DNA of 64,000 nucleotides from JAZKFT01 sp040386335 (GTDB lineage: Bacteria; Bacteroidota; Bacteroidia; Chitinophagales; Chitinophagaceae). This document shows, piece by piece, positions 63,915 to 64,000 of this stretch; position 1 is the first letter of the stretch; every line of letters begins with the position of its first letter. A program made the translations under genes and the position numbers. The stretch spans positions 1 through 64,000 of the forward strand of contig JAZKFT010000024.1 of NCBI GenBank assembly GCA_040386335.1. Direction: 5' to 3'. The notes below the pieces were generated by a model. It saw only the letters and a list, made by a program, of their open reading frames with translations, ran no database searches and was not told the origin of the DNA.

Positions 63915-64000
63915 ATAATAAGCTTCTACTACGTATTTAATATAAGGTTATGAATAATTATGTTCTGCAGTTTTTGGTGATTAACTAACCCCAGGCTGTG

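Overview
The window comes from a member of the Bacteroidota, probably a plant-polymer degrader related to Chitinophagaceae or Sphingobacteriaceae. This family-level guess is inference. The evidence is a SusC/SusD outer-membrane pair, nearly every enzyme carrying a Sec or lipoprotein signal, promoters of the TTTG-N20-TAnnTTTG type, and moderate GC. I saw no tRNA, rRNA, CRISPR array or insertion sequence.

Region 1 (1-40,209, all minus strand) is a very large polysaccharide utilisation locus (PUL). Transcription starts at susC (40,209) and susD. It passes an intrinsic terminator/attenuator at 35,231-35,263 and continues through an aldehyde dehydrogenase, GH3, GH29, GH31, GH2, GH31, GH127, GH10, GH97, GH43-CBM6, GH95, GH43, GH51, GH43-CBM6, lipoprotein GH10 and a GPH-family sugar symporter. 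It ends in a GH2 that runs off the left edge. Two decayed GH43 remnants (1,656-1,835 and 28,842-29,101) sit between intact genes. The enzyme set fits a heavily decorated (glucurono)arabinoxylan: xylanases, arabinofuranosidases of three families, alpha-xylosidase-like GH31, L-galactosidase-like GH95, alpha-galactosidase-like GH97, beta-galactosidases and a fucosidase.

Region 2 (40,917-47,536, plus strand) encodes a BASS-family transporter, two secreted RraA-like proteins, a Tat-exported enolase-superfamily sugar-acid dehydratase, a secreted YhcH/TabA-like protein and a secreted SMP-30 lactonase. Region 3 (47,639-60,075, minus strand) encodes a LacI regulator, a GH51 arabinofuranosidase, four CE1 esterase genes (five catalytic domains), a PQQ/cytochrome c lipoprotein dehydrogenase and a secreted bicupin. 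At 60,549-63,914 lies a large FG-GAP/ASPIC lipoprotein.

Reading the regions together: the PUL and esterases strip arabinoxylan. Regions 2 and 3 look like a sugar oxidation route placed outside the cytoplasm (PQQ dehydrogenase, lactonase, dehydratase, RraA-type aldolase), with a keto-acid importer (BASS) and a cytosolic ketoglutarate-semialdehyde-type dehydrogenase. This pathway is inference from families plus export signals and is the most interesting feature here. A LacI-type palindrome (TGTAATCGATTACA and close variants) occurs before lacI, in the long leader before the esterase/PQQ genes, overlapping the promoter of one GH43, and inside a GH31 gene. It ties the far-apart units into one probable regulon.
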